From Burkholderiales bacterium (GTDB taxonomy: Bacteria; Pseudomonadota; Gammaproteobacteria; Burkholderiales; Burkholderiaceae_C), in assembly GCA_017307855.1 (NCBI GenBank), contig JAFKGD010000016.1, forward strand, positions 18,941 through 82,940: DNA of 64,000 bases, read 5' to 3'. The position numbers and the translations under genes were made by a program. Positions 8,128-17,191 of this stretch are shown one piece after another; the stretch's first letter is position 1; each line of letters starts with the position of its first letter. The notes under the pieces are model-generated. The model had not been told where the DNA came from, did not search any database, and worked only from the letters and a program-made list of their open reading frames with translations.

Positions 8128-9377
8128 CGACCGCTTCCACCGACCACCAGAGACTCGACGCCTGGATCGACGCGCATTTCGACGACGAGGTCGCCTTCCT
8201 GCAGCAACTGGTGCGCGTGCCCACCGACACGCCGCCCGGCAACAACGCACCGCATGCCGAGCGCACGGCCGAGCTGCTGGCCGGCTTCGGCTGGCAGGCC
8301 GAGAAGTTTCCCGTGCCCGCCGACGAGGTGCGCGCCTACGGGCTCGAATCCATCACCAACCTGATCGTGCGCCGCCGCTTCGGCGAGGGCGGTCTGACCA
8401 TCGCCCTCAACGCCCACGGCGACGTGGTGCCGCCCGGCGAGGGCTGGACGCATGACCCCTACGGCGGCGAGATCGAGGAGGGACGCATGTACGGCCGCGC
8501 CACGGCCGTGAGCAAGAGCGACTTCGCCACGTTCAGCTTCGCGCTGCGCGCGCTGGAAGCGCTCGGCGCGCCGATCAAGGGCGCCGTGGAACTGCACTTC
8601 ACCTATGACGAGGAATTCGGCGGCGAGATGGGCCCGGGCTGGCTGCTGAAGAACGGGCACACGAAGCCCGACCTGATGATCGCCGCCGGCTTCAGCTACG
8701 AGGTCGTCACCGCGCACAACGGCTGCCTGCAGATGGAAGTGACGGTGCACGGCAAGATGGCGCACGCGGCCATCCCGTCCACGGGGGTCGATGCGCTGCA
8801 GGGCGCGGTGCACATCCTCTCGGCGCTCTACAGGCTCAACGATGGCTACCGTGCCATCACCTCGCAGGTGCCCGGCATCACCCACCCCTACCTCAACGTG
8901 GGCCGCATCGAAGGCGGCACCAACACCAACGTCGTGCCCGGCAAGGTGGTGTTCAAGCTCGACCGCCGCATGATCCCGGAAGAGAACCCGGCCGAGGTCG
9001 AAGCCGCCATCCGCGCCACCATCGCAGAGGCCGCCGCTGACTTCGGCGCGCGCGGCCCGGCCATCACGGTGGACATCCGCCGCCTGCTGCTCGCCCACTC
9101 GATGCGACCGCTGCCAGGCAACCGGCCGCTGGTCGAGGCCATCCAGCGCAACGGCGCCGAGGTGTTCGGCCAGCCGATCCCCGACGTGGGCACGCCGCTC
9201 TATACCGACGTGCGGCTCTACGGCGAGCACGGCGTGCCCGGCGTGATCTATGGCGCCGGCCCGCGCACGGTGCTCGAATCGCACGCCAAGCGCAGCGACG
9301 AGCGGCTGGAGCTGGACGACCTGCGCCGCGCCACGAAAGTGATCGCGCGCTCGCTGCTCGATTTGTTGGTGGCCTGA
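8124..9377 (+). CDS. M20-family metallopeptidase/amidohydrolase
   Basis: A 417-residue zinc-dependent amidohydrolase of the ArgE/DapE/CPG2 superfamily. Metal-binding motifs are visible: NAHGDVVPPGEGW (His about 98, Asp about 100), TYDEEFGGEMG around 165, and the C-terminal ESHAKRSDE region; the lid domain contains GKMAHAAIP. It overlaps the uraD-allC stop (ATGA), so it belongs to the purine operon. Because no ureidoglycolate lyase is visible, it could handle ureidoglycolate or another carbamoyl-type intermediate, but the sequence alone does not establish the substrate; a peptidase-like role is also possible. Confidence 0.8.
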   Translation: MTTASTDHQRLDAWIDAHFDDEVAFLQQLVRVPTDTPPGNNAPHAERTAELLAGFGWQAEKFPVPADEVRAYGLESITNLIVRRRFGEGGLTIALNAHGDVVPPGEGWTHDPYGGEIEEGRMYGRATAVSKSDFATFSFALRALEALGAPIKGAVELHFTYDEEFGGEMGPGWLLKNGHTKPDLMIAAGFSYEVVTAHNGCLQMEVTVHGKMAHAAIPSTGVDALQGAVHILSALYRLNDGYRAITSQVPGITHPYLNVGRIEGGTNTNVVPGKVVFKLDRRMIPEENPAEVEAAIRATIAEAAADFGARGPAITVDIRRLLLAHSMRPLPGNRPLVEAIQRNGAEVFGQPIPDVGTPLYTDVRLYGEHGVPGVIYGAGPRTVLESHAKRSDERLELDDLRRATKVIARSLLDLLVA

Positions 9378-9620
9378 GGCGCCTCGTGCGCCGCACGCAG
9401 CATCTTTTGCACGAGCCCGGGGCACCAACCTAGGGCAATCCGCGATTGAGCGGCTTCAATTTCGCCCTCAAATAGGGAAATCTGGATGAATTAATGGCCA
9501 GATCGCACCGCCGTGGCGCAATGGGTTCTCCCTGCCATGGTGCGCGCGTGGAGTGGGCAGGCATCGATTTTGCTATTCGATGTACTCAGACAAATTTCCT
9601 TCTATCCACGGAGTTCCTTC

Positions 9621-10643
9621 ATGAAGAAACGCGCTTTCCTGCAGACCGTCGCCGCCCTGGCCGCCACCGCCTCGTTCGGCGTGGCCCAGGCGCAGACGCC
9701 GATCAAGTTCCAGCTCGACTGGCGCTTCGAAGGCCCCGCCGCCCTGTTCCTCGTGCCCGCCGCCAAGGGCTACTTCAAGCAGGCCGGCCTGGACGTGACG
9801 GTGGATGCCGGCAACGGCTCGGGCGGTACCGTGACGCGCGTGGCCTCGGGCACCTATGACATTGGCTTCGCCGACATGGCGGCACTGATGGAATTCCACG
9901 CCAACAACCCCGACGCACCCAACAAGCCGGTCGCGGTGATGATGGTCTACAACAACACGCCCGCTTCGGTGATGGCGCTCAAGAAGAGCGGCATCAAGAC
10001 GCCGGCCGACCTCAACGGCAAGAAGCTCGGCGCACCGGTGTTCGACGCCGGCCGTCGTGCCTTCCCGATCTTCGCGGCCGCCAACAAGGTGACCGGCGTG
10101 CAGTGGACGGCCATGGATCCCCCGCTGCGCGAAACCATGCTGGTGCGTGGCGACATCGATGCCATCACCGGCTTCACCTTCACCTCGGTGCTCAACCTGG
10201 AGGCCCGCGGCGTCAAGGCCGAGGACGTGGTGGTGCTGCAGTACCCCGACTACGGCGTGAAGCTCTACGGCAACGCCATCATCGCCAGCCCCAAGCTGAT
10301 CAAGGAGAACCCGGCCGCAGTGAAGGCGTTCCTCGCCGCCTTCGCCAAGGGCATGAAGGATGTGCTGGCCAACCCCGCCGCCTCGATCGAGACGGTGAAG
10401 GCCCGCGACGGCATCATCAACGTGCCGCTCGAAACGCGCCGCCTGAAGATGGCCATCGACACCGTGATCAACAGTCCCGACGCGCGCGCCGAAGGTTTTG
10501 GCCAGATCAACCCCGGCCGCATGTCGCTGATGGCTTCGCAAGTGTCCGACGCCTTCTCCACCAAGACCCGCGTCAACCCCGCGACCGTCTGGGACGGCTC
10601 GTTCCTGCCTACCAAGGCCGAACTGGACGTCCTGAAGAAGTAA
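9621..10643 (+). CDS. ABC transporter substrate-binding protein, NMT1/THI5-like
   Basis: Periplasmic binding protein of 340 residues for a nitrate/taurine/pyrimidine-class importer. A Sec signal peptide covers about residues 1-21 (KKRAFLQTVAALAATASFG then AQA). The mature part begins with IKFQLDWRFEGPAALFLVPAAKGYF, the NMT1/THI5-like pattern, with the typical GNGSGGTV ligand-binding loop near residue 60 and ADLNGKKLG further on. The ATG at 9621 was chosen for the signal peptide. It is followed by ATPase and permease genes. Close paralogue of the protein at 15147-16172. The ligand is probably a nucleobase or similar ring compound, given the deaminases nearby. Confidence 0.87.
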   Translation: MKKRAFLQTVAALAATASFGVAQAQTPIKFQLDWRFEGPAALFLVPAAKGYFKQAGLDVTVDAGNGSGGTVTRVASGTYDIGFADMAALMEFHANNPDAPNKPVAVMMVYNNTPASVMALKKSGIKTPADLNGKKLGAPVFDAGRRAFPIFAAANKVTGVQWTAMDPPLRETMLVRGDIDAITGFTFTSVLNLEARGVKAEDVVVLQYPDYGVKLYGNAIIASPKLIKENPAAVKAFLAAFAKGMKDVLANPAASIETVKARDGIINVPLETRRLKMAIDTVINSPDARAEGFGQINPGRMSLMASQVSDAFSTKTRVNPATVWDGSFLPTKAELDVLKK

Positions 10644-10649
10644 ATCAGG

Positions 10650-10760
10650 CTCGCCCCCCAGGCTTGCCCACTTCGTGCAGCCGCCACCCCCCTACCCGGG
10701 GGGACGGCGACTGCGGCCTGGCAAAGCCAGTGCCGCGGCGCCCCCGCTTTCTGAAAGACC
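10650..10760 (+). repeat. Intergenic structured repeat, copy 1 (between binding-protein and ATPase genes)
   Basis: The 120-bp gap between the binding-protein stop and the ATPase start holds C-rich and G-rich runs that can pair (CCCCCC with GGGGGG around 10687-10702) and the block CTGCGGCCTGGCAAAGCCAG. The complement of 30920-31029 shows the same order of blocks (CCCCCAGGCT, CTTCG-like loop, CCCCCCT, CTGCGGCCnGGCAAnGCC, CCGCGG). Both copies follow a binding-protein gene in the same orientation. Likely a REP-like mRNA element. Confidence 0.6.
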
Positions 10761-10763
10761 GCC

Positions 10764-11597
10764 TTGAACGACGCCGCCTCCCCATCCTCATCCTTCGTCG
10801 ACTTCCGCGACGTCTGGCTGGCCTACAACGACGAGTTGCTGGCGCAGAACCACTTCGCGGTCGAAGCCATCAACCTGCAGGTGAAGAAGGGCGAGTTCAT
10901 CGCCATCGTCGGACCCTCGGGCTGCGGCAAGTCCACCTTCATGAAGCTCACGACGGGGCTGCGCATGCCCTCGATGGGCAAGATCCTGATCGACGGCCAG
11001 CCGGTCACCGGCCCGCTCAAGATCTCGGGCATGGCATTCCAGGCGCCCTCGCTGCTGCCCTGGCGCACCACGGTCGACAACGTGCTGCTGCCGCTGGAGA
11101 TCGTCGAGCCCTATCGCAGCAACTTTTCGAAGAACCGCAAGCAGTACGAGGAGCGTGCCCGCAAGCTGCTGCAGAAGGTGGGCCTGGGCGGCTATGAGGA
11201 CAAGTTCCCCTGGCAGCTCTCGGGCGGCATGCAGCAGCGCGCCAGTATCTGCCGCGCGCTCATCCACGAACCCAAGATGCTGCTGCTCGACGAGCCCTTC
11301 GGCGCGCTCGACGCGTTCACGCGCGAGGAGCTGTGGTGCATCCTGCGCGACCTCTGGACCGAACAGCAGTTCAACGTGATCCTGGTCACGCACGACCTGC
11401 GCGAGAGCGTGTTCCTGGCCGACACCGTGTACGTGATGAGCAAGAGCCCGGGCCGCTTCGTGGTCAAGCGCGAGATCGACCTGCCGCGCCCGCGCGATCT
11501 GGAAGTCACCTACACCAAAGAATTCACCGACATCGTGCTCGAACTGCGCGGCCACATCGGCGCGATCCGCAAGACCGGCGCCGCGATCAACCAGTAA
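10764..11597 (+). CDS. ABC transporter ATP-binding protein (nitrate/sulfonate/nucleobase class)
   Basis: Cytoplasmic ATPase of 277 residues energising the importer with the flanking binding protein and permease. Walker A GPSGCGKST near residue 51, Q-loop in MAFQAPSLLPW, signature LSGGMQQR, Walker B MLLLDEPFGALD and the H-loop VTHDLRES are all present. The start is TTG at 10764, read in frame with no better ATG; the leader is serine-rich. An insertion (EPYRSNFSKNRKQYEERA) between Q-loop and signature is characteristic of this subgroup. The operon order is binding protein, repeat, ATPase, permease, deaminase. Confidence 0.9.
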   Translation: MNDAASPSSSFVDFRDVWLAYNDELLAQNHFAVEAINLQVKKGEFIAIVGPSGCGKSTFMKLTTGLRMPSMGKILIDGQPVTGPLKISGMAFQAPSLLPWRTTVDNVLLPLEIVEPYRSNFSKNRKQYEERARKLLQKVGLGGYEDKFPWQLSGGMQQRASICRALIHEPKMLLLDEPFGALDAFTREELWCILRDLWTEQQFNVILVTHDLRESVFLADTVYVMSKSPGRFVVKREIDLPRPRDLEVTYTKEFTDIVLELRGHIGAIRKTGAAINQ

Positions 11598-11615
11598 GAA
11601 GTACGGACCCGCACA

Positions 11616-12386
11616 ATGGCAAACAAGAAACAGATCGAGATCTGGTCGCCCTGGATCCTGCTGGTCGCCGTGATCCTGCTGTGGCAGATCATCTGCTCGG
11701 CGTTCAACGTCTCCGAATTCATCTTCCCGAGCCCGGCCCGCATCTGGGAACAGTTCTGGGAATTCAAGCTCATCATCGCCGGCCATGCCTGGCGCACGTA
11801 CTGGGTGACGATGGCCGGCTTCGGCCTGGCGATCGTGGTCGGCGTGCTGCTGGGCTTCGTGATCGGCAGTTCGCGCCTGGCCTACGCGGCGATGTACCCG
11901 CTGATGACGGCGTTCAACGCGCTGCCCAAGGCCGCCTTCGTGCCCATCCTCGTGGTGTGGTTCGGCATCGGCGTCGGCCCGGCCATCCTTACGGCATTCC
12001 TGATCAGCTTCTTCCCGATCATGGTGAACATCGCCACCGGCCTGGCCACGCTCGAGCCCGAGCTCGAAGACGTGCTGCGCGTGCTGGGCGCCAAGCGCTG
12101 GGACGTGCTGATCAAGGTCGGCCTGCCTCGCTCGATGCCCTACTTCTTCGGCTCGCTGAAGGTCGCGATCACGCTGGCCTTCGTGGGCACCACGGTGTCG
12201 GAGATGACGGCGGCCAACGAAGGCATCGGCTACCTGCTGATTTCGGCCGGCTCGGCCATGCAGATGGGCCTGGCGTTCGCCGGCCTGCTGGTGGTGGGTG
12301 CGATGGCCATGCTGATGTATGAGCTGTTCAGCTTCATCGAGAAGCACACCACCGCCTGGGCGCACCGCGGAAGCCAGAACCAGTGA
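11616..12386 (+). CDS. ABC transporter permease, nitrate/taurine/pyrimidine class
   Basis: Inner-membrane permease of 256 residues with six predicted helices. The EAA-type cytoplasmic loop is clear at about residues 155-175 (LEDVLRVLGAKRWDVLIKVGLPRS). The start ATG at 11616 lies 18 bp after the ATPase stop, and the TGA overlaps the GTG of the downstream deaminase, so transport and deamination genes are translationally linked. That linkage is the main argument that the cargo carries an exocyclic amine. Confidence 0.9.
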   Translation: MANKKQIEIWSPWILLVAVILLWQIICSAFNVSEFIFPSPARIWEQFWEFKLIIAGHAWRTYWVTMAGFGLAIVVGVLLGFVIGSSRLAYAAMYPLMTAFNALPKAAFVPILVVWFGIGVGPAILTAFLISFFPIMVNIATGLATLEPELEDVLRVLGAKRWDVLIKVGLPRSMPYFFGSLKVAITLAFVGTTVSEMTAANEGIGYLLISAGSAMQMGLAFAGLLVVGAMAMLMYELFSFIEKHTTAWAHRGSQNQ

Positions 12387-12859
12387 GCCCGGAGCAACAG
12401 ATCGCGGCCCTGCGGCGCGCCGACGCCGTGGCGCGCCGTGCCATGGCGATGGGCCGGCATCCCTTCGGCGCGCTGCTGCTGGCGCCGGACGGTGAAACGG
12501 TACTGGCCGAGCAGGGCAACATCGACACGGTGAACCACGCCGAGTCGACGCTCGCGCGCACGGCCGCCGCCAACTATCCTGGCGAGTACCTTGCGCGCTG
12601 CACGCTGGTGACCACGTTCGAGCCCTGCGCCATGTGTGCAGGAACGATCTACTGGGCCGGCATCGGGCGCGTGCTGTACGGGGCGGAGGAAACCGAACTA
12701 CTCGCTCTCACGAACGACCACCCCGAGAACCCGACGCTGAGTCTCCCGTGCCGCGACGTGTTTGCGCGCGGTCAGCGGGCGGTGGAGGTGGTCGGTCCGG
12801 TGGCCGCCGTGCGGGCGGAGATGGTGGCGACCCACCAGGGCTTCTGGCAGGCCCGCTGA
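12383..12859 (+). CDS. Nucleoside/nucleobase deaminase (CDA superfamily), copy A
   Basis: Zinc-dependent deaminase of 158 residues. The zinc site is intact: HAE in the TVNHAEST segment (His and catalytic Glu, near residue 53) and PCAMCAGTIYW (two cysteines, near 84). The FGALL and GRHPF segments are typical of the guanine/tRNA-adenosine/cytosine deaminase group. It starts with GTG overlapping the permease stop by four bases. A paralogue lies at 17188-17706. The substrate could be guanine, cytosine or a modified base; sequence cannot decide between these. Confidence 0.85.
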   Translation: MSPEQQIAALRRADAVARRAMAMGRHPFGALLLAPDGETVLAEQGNIDTVNHAESTLARTAAANYPGEYLARCTLVTTFEPCAMCAGTIYWAGIGRVLYGAEETELLALTNDHPENPTLSLPCRDVFARGQRAVEVVGPVAAVRAEMVATHQGFWQAR

Positions 12860-12874
12860 GATCGCGCGGCGGCG

Positions 12875-13510
12875 TCAGCCCTGCTCGCGCCACCAGGCGT
12901 GCAACGCCTCGATCTCCCCGGAACACAGCAGCGGCATGGCGTCGCGGATGCGCTCGATCGGCCAATCCCACCAGCGCATCTGCAGCAGCAGCGCGATCCG
13001 CTCGTCCGGGAAACGCTTCCTGATCGTGCGCGCCGGGTTGCCGCCGACGATGGCGTAGGGCTCGACATCGCGCGTCACCACCGCGCGGCTTGCGATGACG
13101 GCACCGTCGCCGATGGTCACACCAGCCATCACGATGGCTTCGGCGCCCATCCAGACATCGTTGCCCACGACGGTATCTCCGGCAGGCTGCCAGGCATCGA
13201 GCGCCTGGGCGAAAGCGGGCTCCTCCTTCATGTAGAAGAAGGGGAACGACGACACCCAGTCGTACCGGTGTCCCTGGTTGCCGGCCATCACGAAAGACAC
13301 GCCCGTGCCGATCGAGCAGAAGCTCCCGATGCGCAGGCGATCGGCCGCCGCGCCAGGCTCGGGCGAGAGGTAACGGGCGCAGTCGTCAAAAGAGTGCCCG
13401 TGGTAGTAGCCCGAGTAGTAGCTGTAGCGGCCCACCTCGATGTTGGGATTGGTGACCTGCTCCGAAAGGAGCCGGCCCTTGAAGGGGCTGTCGAAGAAGT
13501 TGTCGCGCAT
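12875..13510 (-). CDS. CatB-related hexapeptide O-acetyltransferase
   Basis: Left-handed beta-helix acetyltransferase of 211 residues in the xenobiotic acetyltransferase (CatB/Vat) family. The pattern [16 protein letters not shown], the catalytic-His region near [11 protein letters not shown], and hexapeptide repeats from [20 protein letters not shown] through [12 protein letters not shown] are visible, with WWDWP in the C-terminal helix region. The ATG at 13510 was chosen because the upstream extension lacks family similarity. Chromosomal CatB-like proteins of this kind often have unknown substrates; antibiotic resistance should not be assumed. It is convergent with deaminase A. Confidence 0.85.
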   Translation of the reverse strand: MRDNFFDSPFKGRLLSEQVTNPNIEVGRYSYYSGYYHGHSFDDCARYLSPEPGAAADRLRIGSFCSIGTGVSFVMAGNQGHRYDWVSSFPFFYMKEEPAFAQALDAWQPAGDTVVGNDVWMGAEAIVMAGVTIGDGAVIASRAVVTRDVEPYAIVGGNPARTIRKRFPDERIALLLQMRWWDWPIERIRDAMPLLCSGEIEALHAWWREQG

Positions 13511-13595
13511 GCTCCCGATTGTCGTCGGCACACGCACCGCCGGGCCGGCCGGCAAGGGCAAGCGCGCGGCGCGCCCGAAGGCACGCCGCCGGTCC

Positions 13596-14585
13596 TCAGT
13601 ACTTCTTGTTGAAATTGGCGCGGATGCGTTCGGCCAGATAGTCCCCGGCCGTGATCGGCGGGTACTTGCCGGAAGGCGACTCGATCAGCGCATCGGTATT
13701 GGCCTGGCAGAAGAACGCCAGGCTGTAGCGCGGCCCCATGTATTCGCCCGGCAGTGGGTTCTTCACGCGGTGGAAGTTGCTGGGCAGCTGGTCGTCGCTC
13801 CAGCGCATCAGCATGTCGCCGATGTTGCAGGTGATGTAGTCCTCCTCGGGCGGGATGGACGTCCACTCCTGCGCGTCCATCTCCTTGCCCGGGCACACCT
13901 GCAAGCCGCCCTGGCCCTGGCGCTGGTAGAGCAGCGTGAGGCAGTCGAAGTCGGTGTGGGCACCGGCGCGCCACAGGTCGAGCTTGTCCTGCGCTTCGGG
14001 CGGGATGGCGTAGTAGTGCAGCATGCGCAGCGTGCTCTGATAGGTCTCGCTCGACGGGTCGTGGGCCCGCGTGAAGAACTCGCGGTCGAAGCCGAGCTTG
14101 TCGGCGAAGCACGAGAGCACGCGCATGCCGACGGCCCAGCTCGCCTCCTCGAAAGCCAGCATGGTCGCCTTGAAGCCCGGCAGCTCTTCCTCGGTGGGAT
14201 AGAGCCCGGCCATGCGCGGGCGCGTGATCTGGTAGCTCTCCTTCTGGTCGGCCGTGCCGGTGGAAGGACGCACCTGCTTGCGGCTTTCCCAGCCGGCGTT
14301 GCGCGCCAGCGGATACTGGCCCTTGACCTCGTCGGGCAGCGCGAAGAACTTCTCGCTCATGGCGAAGGCCTCGCGCATCTGCGCCAGCGGGACGCCGTGG
14401 TTCTTGAGCTGGAAGAAGCCCACGTCGATGGAGGCGTCCCAGAGCTGGTCGGCGATCTCGGCGCGCCGGTTCTCGAAGTCGGCAAGATCGATGACGCGGA
14501 TCTCGCGCGTGGTGTTCTCCGAACCCATCGCGCCCATGCGCGATTCCTTCTGCAGTTCGGCCATGTCGTAGGTGGCGGTGCTCAT
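13596..14585 (-). CDS. 2-oxoglutarate/Fe(II) oxygenase, isopenicillin N synthase-like, copy A
   Basis: Non-haem iron oxygenase of 329 residues. The N-terminal DIOX_N part contains IRVIDLADF and [11 protein letters not shown]; the C-terminal 2OG-FeII part carries the iron triad in [14 protein letters not shown] (HxD near residue 210) and FHRVKNP (distal His), followed by RYSLAFF, the RxS 2OG-binding pair. It is divergent from the second binding-protein gene across a 561-bp region with a matched pair of 17-bp sites. Relatives include fungal thymine 7-hydroxylase and plant hormone oxidases; here oxidation of a nucleobase substituent is a reasonable guess given the deaminases and transporter. Confidence 0.85.
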   Translation of the reverse strand: MSTATYDMAELQKESRMGAMGSENTTREIRVIDLADFENRRAEIADQLWDASIDVGFFQLKNHGVPLAQMREAFAMSEKFFALPDEVKGQYPLARNAGWESRKQVRPSTGTADQKESYQITRPRMAGLYPTEEELPGFKATMLAFEEASWAVGMRVLSCFADKLGFDREFFTRAHDPSSETYQSTLRMLHYYAIPPEAQDKLDLWRAGAHTDFDCLTLLYQRQGQGGLQVCPGKEMDAQEWTSIPPEEDYITCNIGDMLMRWSDDQLPSNFHRVKNPLPGEYMGPRYSLAFFCQANTDALIESPSGKYPPITAGDYLAERIRANFNKKY

Positions 14586-14729
14586 GTGTCGTGCTCCTGA
14601 ATCGGTCGTCGAAAACGTCGGGGGTGAACAGGCTGCAGCCCGTGACGCAAAGACCGTGGAAGCAGGGAGCAGGCCGGGATGTGGCTGACTCGCACGAACT
14701 CCTGAAGTCTTCTCGCTCGGACGCGAACC

Positions 14730-14746
14730 TCAAGAGCAATTCCCGG
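14730..14746 (-). promoter_or_regulatory. 17-bp site, copy facing oxygenase A
   Basis: Read toward the oxygenase gene the element is CCGGGAATTGCTCTTGA, about 145 bp before its start. It matches 16 of 17 positions of the copy at 15039-15055, and each copy has the same orientation relative to its own downstream gene. This suggests a shared activator or repressor site for the two divergent transcripts. Confidence 0.55.
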
Positions 14747-15038
14747 ACAGCCGATACATCGATCCGGCTGGTGAACGCTTCTACTCTTGCGCGGATTATG
14801 CAAACGCCCCGCCGCAAGCTCAAGCAGAAAAAGCAGGAACGGCGCGGCTTTTACACATCGCACCATCGCGGCGCGCGGACGCCAGCCGCGCGGCATGCCC
14901 ATGCATCGTCATGGACATCGTGGCGCCGCGCGTTGGTGCACGCAGCACGCGGCGCGCCTCCGCCGGGCATGGCATGGAAGCTGCAACGAGGAACATCACG
15001 GAGTAGAAGCGTTCAGCGCGGGGCCATCGGCCTTTCGC

Positions 15039-15055
15039 CCGGAAATTGCTCTTGA
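15039..15055 (+). promoter_or_regulatory. 17-bp site, copy facing binding protein 2
   Basis: CCGGAAATTGCTCTTGA, about 92 bp before the binding-protein ATG, with one mismatch to the copy facing the oxygenase gene. See the copy at 14730-14746. Confidence 0.55.
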
Positions 15056-15146
15056 AGCGGTGGCGCCTTCCGCAGGGAAAGCCACTGTCGTGGTGCTGCA
15101 CGCGCAGCATCGTTCAACGAGTCCGTTTCCTTCAGGAGAGCTTCAC

Positions 15147-16172
15147 ATGCAACGCCGTTCGATCCTCCGCGCCGCTGGCGCCGCCTCGATGCTCGCCGCC
15201 ACGCCGTTCGTGCGCGCGCAGGGTTCGCTCAAGCCCTTCAAGTTCAACCTCGGCTGGAAGGTCGAAGCCTCGGGCGCGGGGTTCCTGCTGGCGCATCAGC
15301 GCGGCTACTACAAGGACGCCGGCCTCGATGTGGCCATCGACACGGGCAACGGCTCGGCCGCCGCGATCAGCCTGGTGGGCAGCGGCGCCTACGACGTGGC
15401 CTCGGCCGACCTGTCGTCGATGATCGAGTTCAACGTGGCCAACCCGCAGGCCGCGCTCAAGGCCGTCGCGATCCAGTACGACCTGAACCCCAACGCCATC
15501 ATCGTGCGCCGCGATGGCCCCATCAAGAAGCCGTCCGACCTGGCCGGCAAGACGCTGCTGGGCCAGCCTTTCAACGCCTCGCGCAAGCTGTTCCCCGTGT
15601 TTGCCAAGGCCCAGGGCTTCGATGGATCGGGCGTGAAGTGGGAGAACGTCGCGCCCGACATCGGCGACACCCGCTTCGTCAAGGGCGACTTCGACGGCTC
15701 GGCCTACTTCTTCTTCACCGGCCTGCTCAACCTGAAGGCGCGCGGCATGACGCCCGAGCAGCTGACCGTGTTCCGCTTCTCCGACTACGGCATGAAGTCG
15801 TATGGCAACGGCCTGGTCGCCAATGCCAAGAGCATGGAGCAGGCCGACGCGATGCGCGCCTTCGTCAAGGCCACCACGCGCGGCTGGATCGAATGCATCG
15901 CCGACCCGAAGGCGGGCGGCGCCGCCATCAAGGCGCGCGAGCCGCTGGCCAATCAGGACATCGAGACCGAACGCCTGCAACTCATCGTTGATGGCACGAT
16001 GAAGACGCCCGACGTGCGCGCCAACGGCTGGGGCGCGGCGACGCCGGCCCGCCTGCAGGCCACCATCGACGAAACGGTGGGCGCCTTCGGCCTCAAGAGC
16101 ACGCCCACGGTGGCCGACTTCTTCACCGACCGCTTCCTGCCTTCGGCCGCCGATCGCAAGCTCAAGGCCTGA
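15147..16172 (+). CDS. ABC transporter substrate-binding protein 2, NMT1/THI5-like (orphan)
   Basis: Periplasmic binding protein of 341 residues, paralogous to the one at 9621. The leader QRRSILRAAGAASMLAAT resembles a Tat- or Sec-type signal with RR. The mature part starts FKFNLGWKVEASGAGFLLAHQRGYY and keeps the GNGSAAAISLV loop. The ATG at 15147 follows AGGAG. No ATPase or permease is adjacent; the nearest are 3-5 kb upstream, so it may dock to that transporter or act with components elsewhere. It is followed 32 bp later by oxygenase B and then deaminase B, so uptake, oxidation and deamination are in one transcript. Confidence 0.85.
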   Translation: MQRRSILRAAGAASMLAATPFVRAQGSLKPFKFNLGWKVEASGAGFLLAHQRGYYKDAGLDVAIDTGNGSAAAISLVGSGAYDVASADLSSMIEFNVANPQAALKAVAIQYDLNPNAIIVRRDGPIKKPSDLAGKTLLGQPFNASRKLFPVFAKAQGFDGSGVKWENVAPDIGDTRFVKGDFDGSAYFFFTGLLNLKARGMTPEQLTVFRFSDYGMKSYGNGLVANAKSMEQADAMRAFVKATTRGWIECIADPKAGGAAIKAREPLANQDIETERLQLIVDGTMKTPDVRANGWGAATPARLQATIDETVGAFGLKSTPTVADFFTDRFLPSAADRKLKA

Positions 16173-16204
16173 TCGCCGATCACAGCCATCGCAGGAGTCG
16201 CATC

Positions 16205-17191
16205 ATGGGCATTCCGGTCATCGACCTGGAAGGCGCTCGGGCGCCGGGCGGTCCGCGCAGCGCCGAGGTGGCGCAGGCGTTCCGCGCGGCGGCCATGGCG
16301 TCCGGGTTCTTCTACATCCGCAATCATGGCGTCGCGGCCGAGCTGATCGCCGCGCAGTTCGAGGCGACGCGCGCGCTCATGGCGCTGCCGGTCGGGCGGC
16401 GCGAGCAGTTGTCGATCAAGCGCTCGCCCATCATGCGGGGCTTCGAGGGGCTGGGCGCGCAGACGCTCGATGCCGCGATGAACCCCGACCTCAAGGAGAG
16501 CTTCTACTGCGGCATGGACTGGCCGGCCGACCATCCGTACGTGAAGGCCGGCTACCAGACCTATGGCCCGAGCCAGTGGCCCGAAGAACTGCCCGCCGTG
16601 CGCCCGCAGTGCGAGGCCTACATCGACGCGATGAACACGCTGTCGCTGCGGCTGATGCAGCTGATGGCGCTCTCGCTCGGACTGCCCGAGGATTACTTCG
16701 ACGCCGCCTGCAAGGACCCGATGGTCACCTTGCGCATGGTGCGCTATCCGCCGCATCCCGAGAATGCCGACGAGCGCACCTTCGGCGCCGGTGCGCACAC
16801 CGACTGGGGCGCGGTGACCATCCTCGCGCAGGATTCGCATGGCGGCCTGGAGGTGCAGATGCCCGATGGCTCCTGGGTGGCGGCCACGCCGATGGAGGGC
16901 ACCTTCGTGGTCAACCTCGGCGACATGATTCCGCGCTGGACCAACGGCCTCTACCACTCCAACCCGCACCGCGTGCGCAACACGTTCTCGGGCGGGGCGG
17001 CACGCTATTCGATCCCGTTCTTCTACGAGCCCGAGTTCACCGCGCGGATCGTGGCCGTGCCCGGCACCGTGCCCGTCGGCGAGCTGCCGCGCTTTGCGCC
17101 CTGCACTGCCGGCGAGCACCTGGAAGAGATGTATCGCAAGTCGTACAACCTCAAGGAACTGCCGCGCGAGACCGCCGGGGTCGAGGCATGA
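16205..17191 (+). CDS. 2-oxoglutarate/Fe(II) oxygenase, isopenicillin N synthase-like, copy B
   Basis: Non-haem iron oxygenase of 328 residues. It opens with IPVIDLEGAR and has GFFYIRNHGV in the DIOX_N part; the iron triad is GAHTDWGAVTILAQ near residue 200 and NPHRVRN near 260, with RYSIPFF for 2OG binding. It is a diverged paralogue of copy A: same fold and motif set but clearly different mid-region (KESFYCGMDWP against [11 protein letters not shown]), so the two probably act on different substrates or successive steps. The stop overlaps the deaminase B start by four bases. Confidence 0.85.
   Translation: MGIPVIDLEGARAPGGPRSAEVAQAFRAAAMASGFFYIRNHGVAAELIAAQFEATRALMALPVGRREQLSIKRSPIMRGFEGLGAQTLDAAMNPDLKESFYCGMDWPADHPYVKAGYQTYGPSQWPEELPAVRPQCEAYIDAMNTLSLRLMQLMALSLGLPEDYFDAACKDPMVTLRMVRYPPHPENADERTFGAGAHTDWGAVTILAQDSHGGLEVQMPDGSWVAATPMEGTFVVNLGDMIPRWTNGLYHSNPHRVRNTFSGGAARYSIPFFYEPEFTARIVAVPGTVPVGELPRFAPCTAGEHLEEMYRKSYNLKELPRETAGVEA

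Larger units (their letters stand above)
14586..15146. other. 561-bp divergent regulatory region between oxygenase A and binding protein 2
   Basis: No convincing gene is visible. Open frames here are in GC-biased frames and lack family features. The region holds two inverted copies of a 17-bp element (14730-14746 and 15039-15055), and a good ribosome-binding site (AGGAG at 15135-15139) seven bases before the binding-protein ATG. Promoter hexamers cannot be assigned with confidence. Confidence 0.6.

Noticed and set aside
6124-9428. Long antisense frames over the uraD-allC and M20 genes
   Set aside because: They are histidine/valine-rich mirror frames typical of high-GC DNA, with no motif or start signal.
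14787-15146. N-terminal extension of binding protein 2 by 120 residues
   Set aside because: It would bury the clear signal peptide and pass through the ribosome-binding site and 17-bp element.
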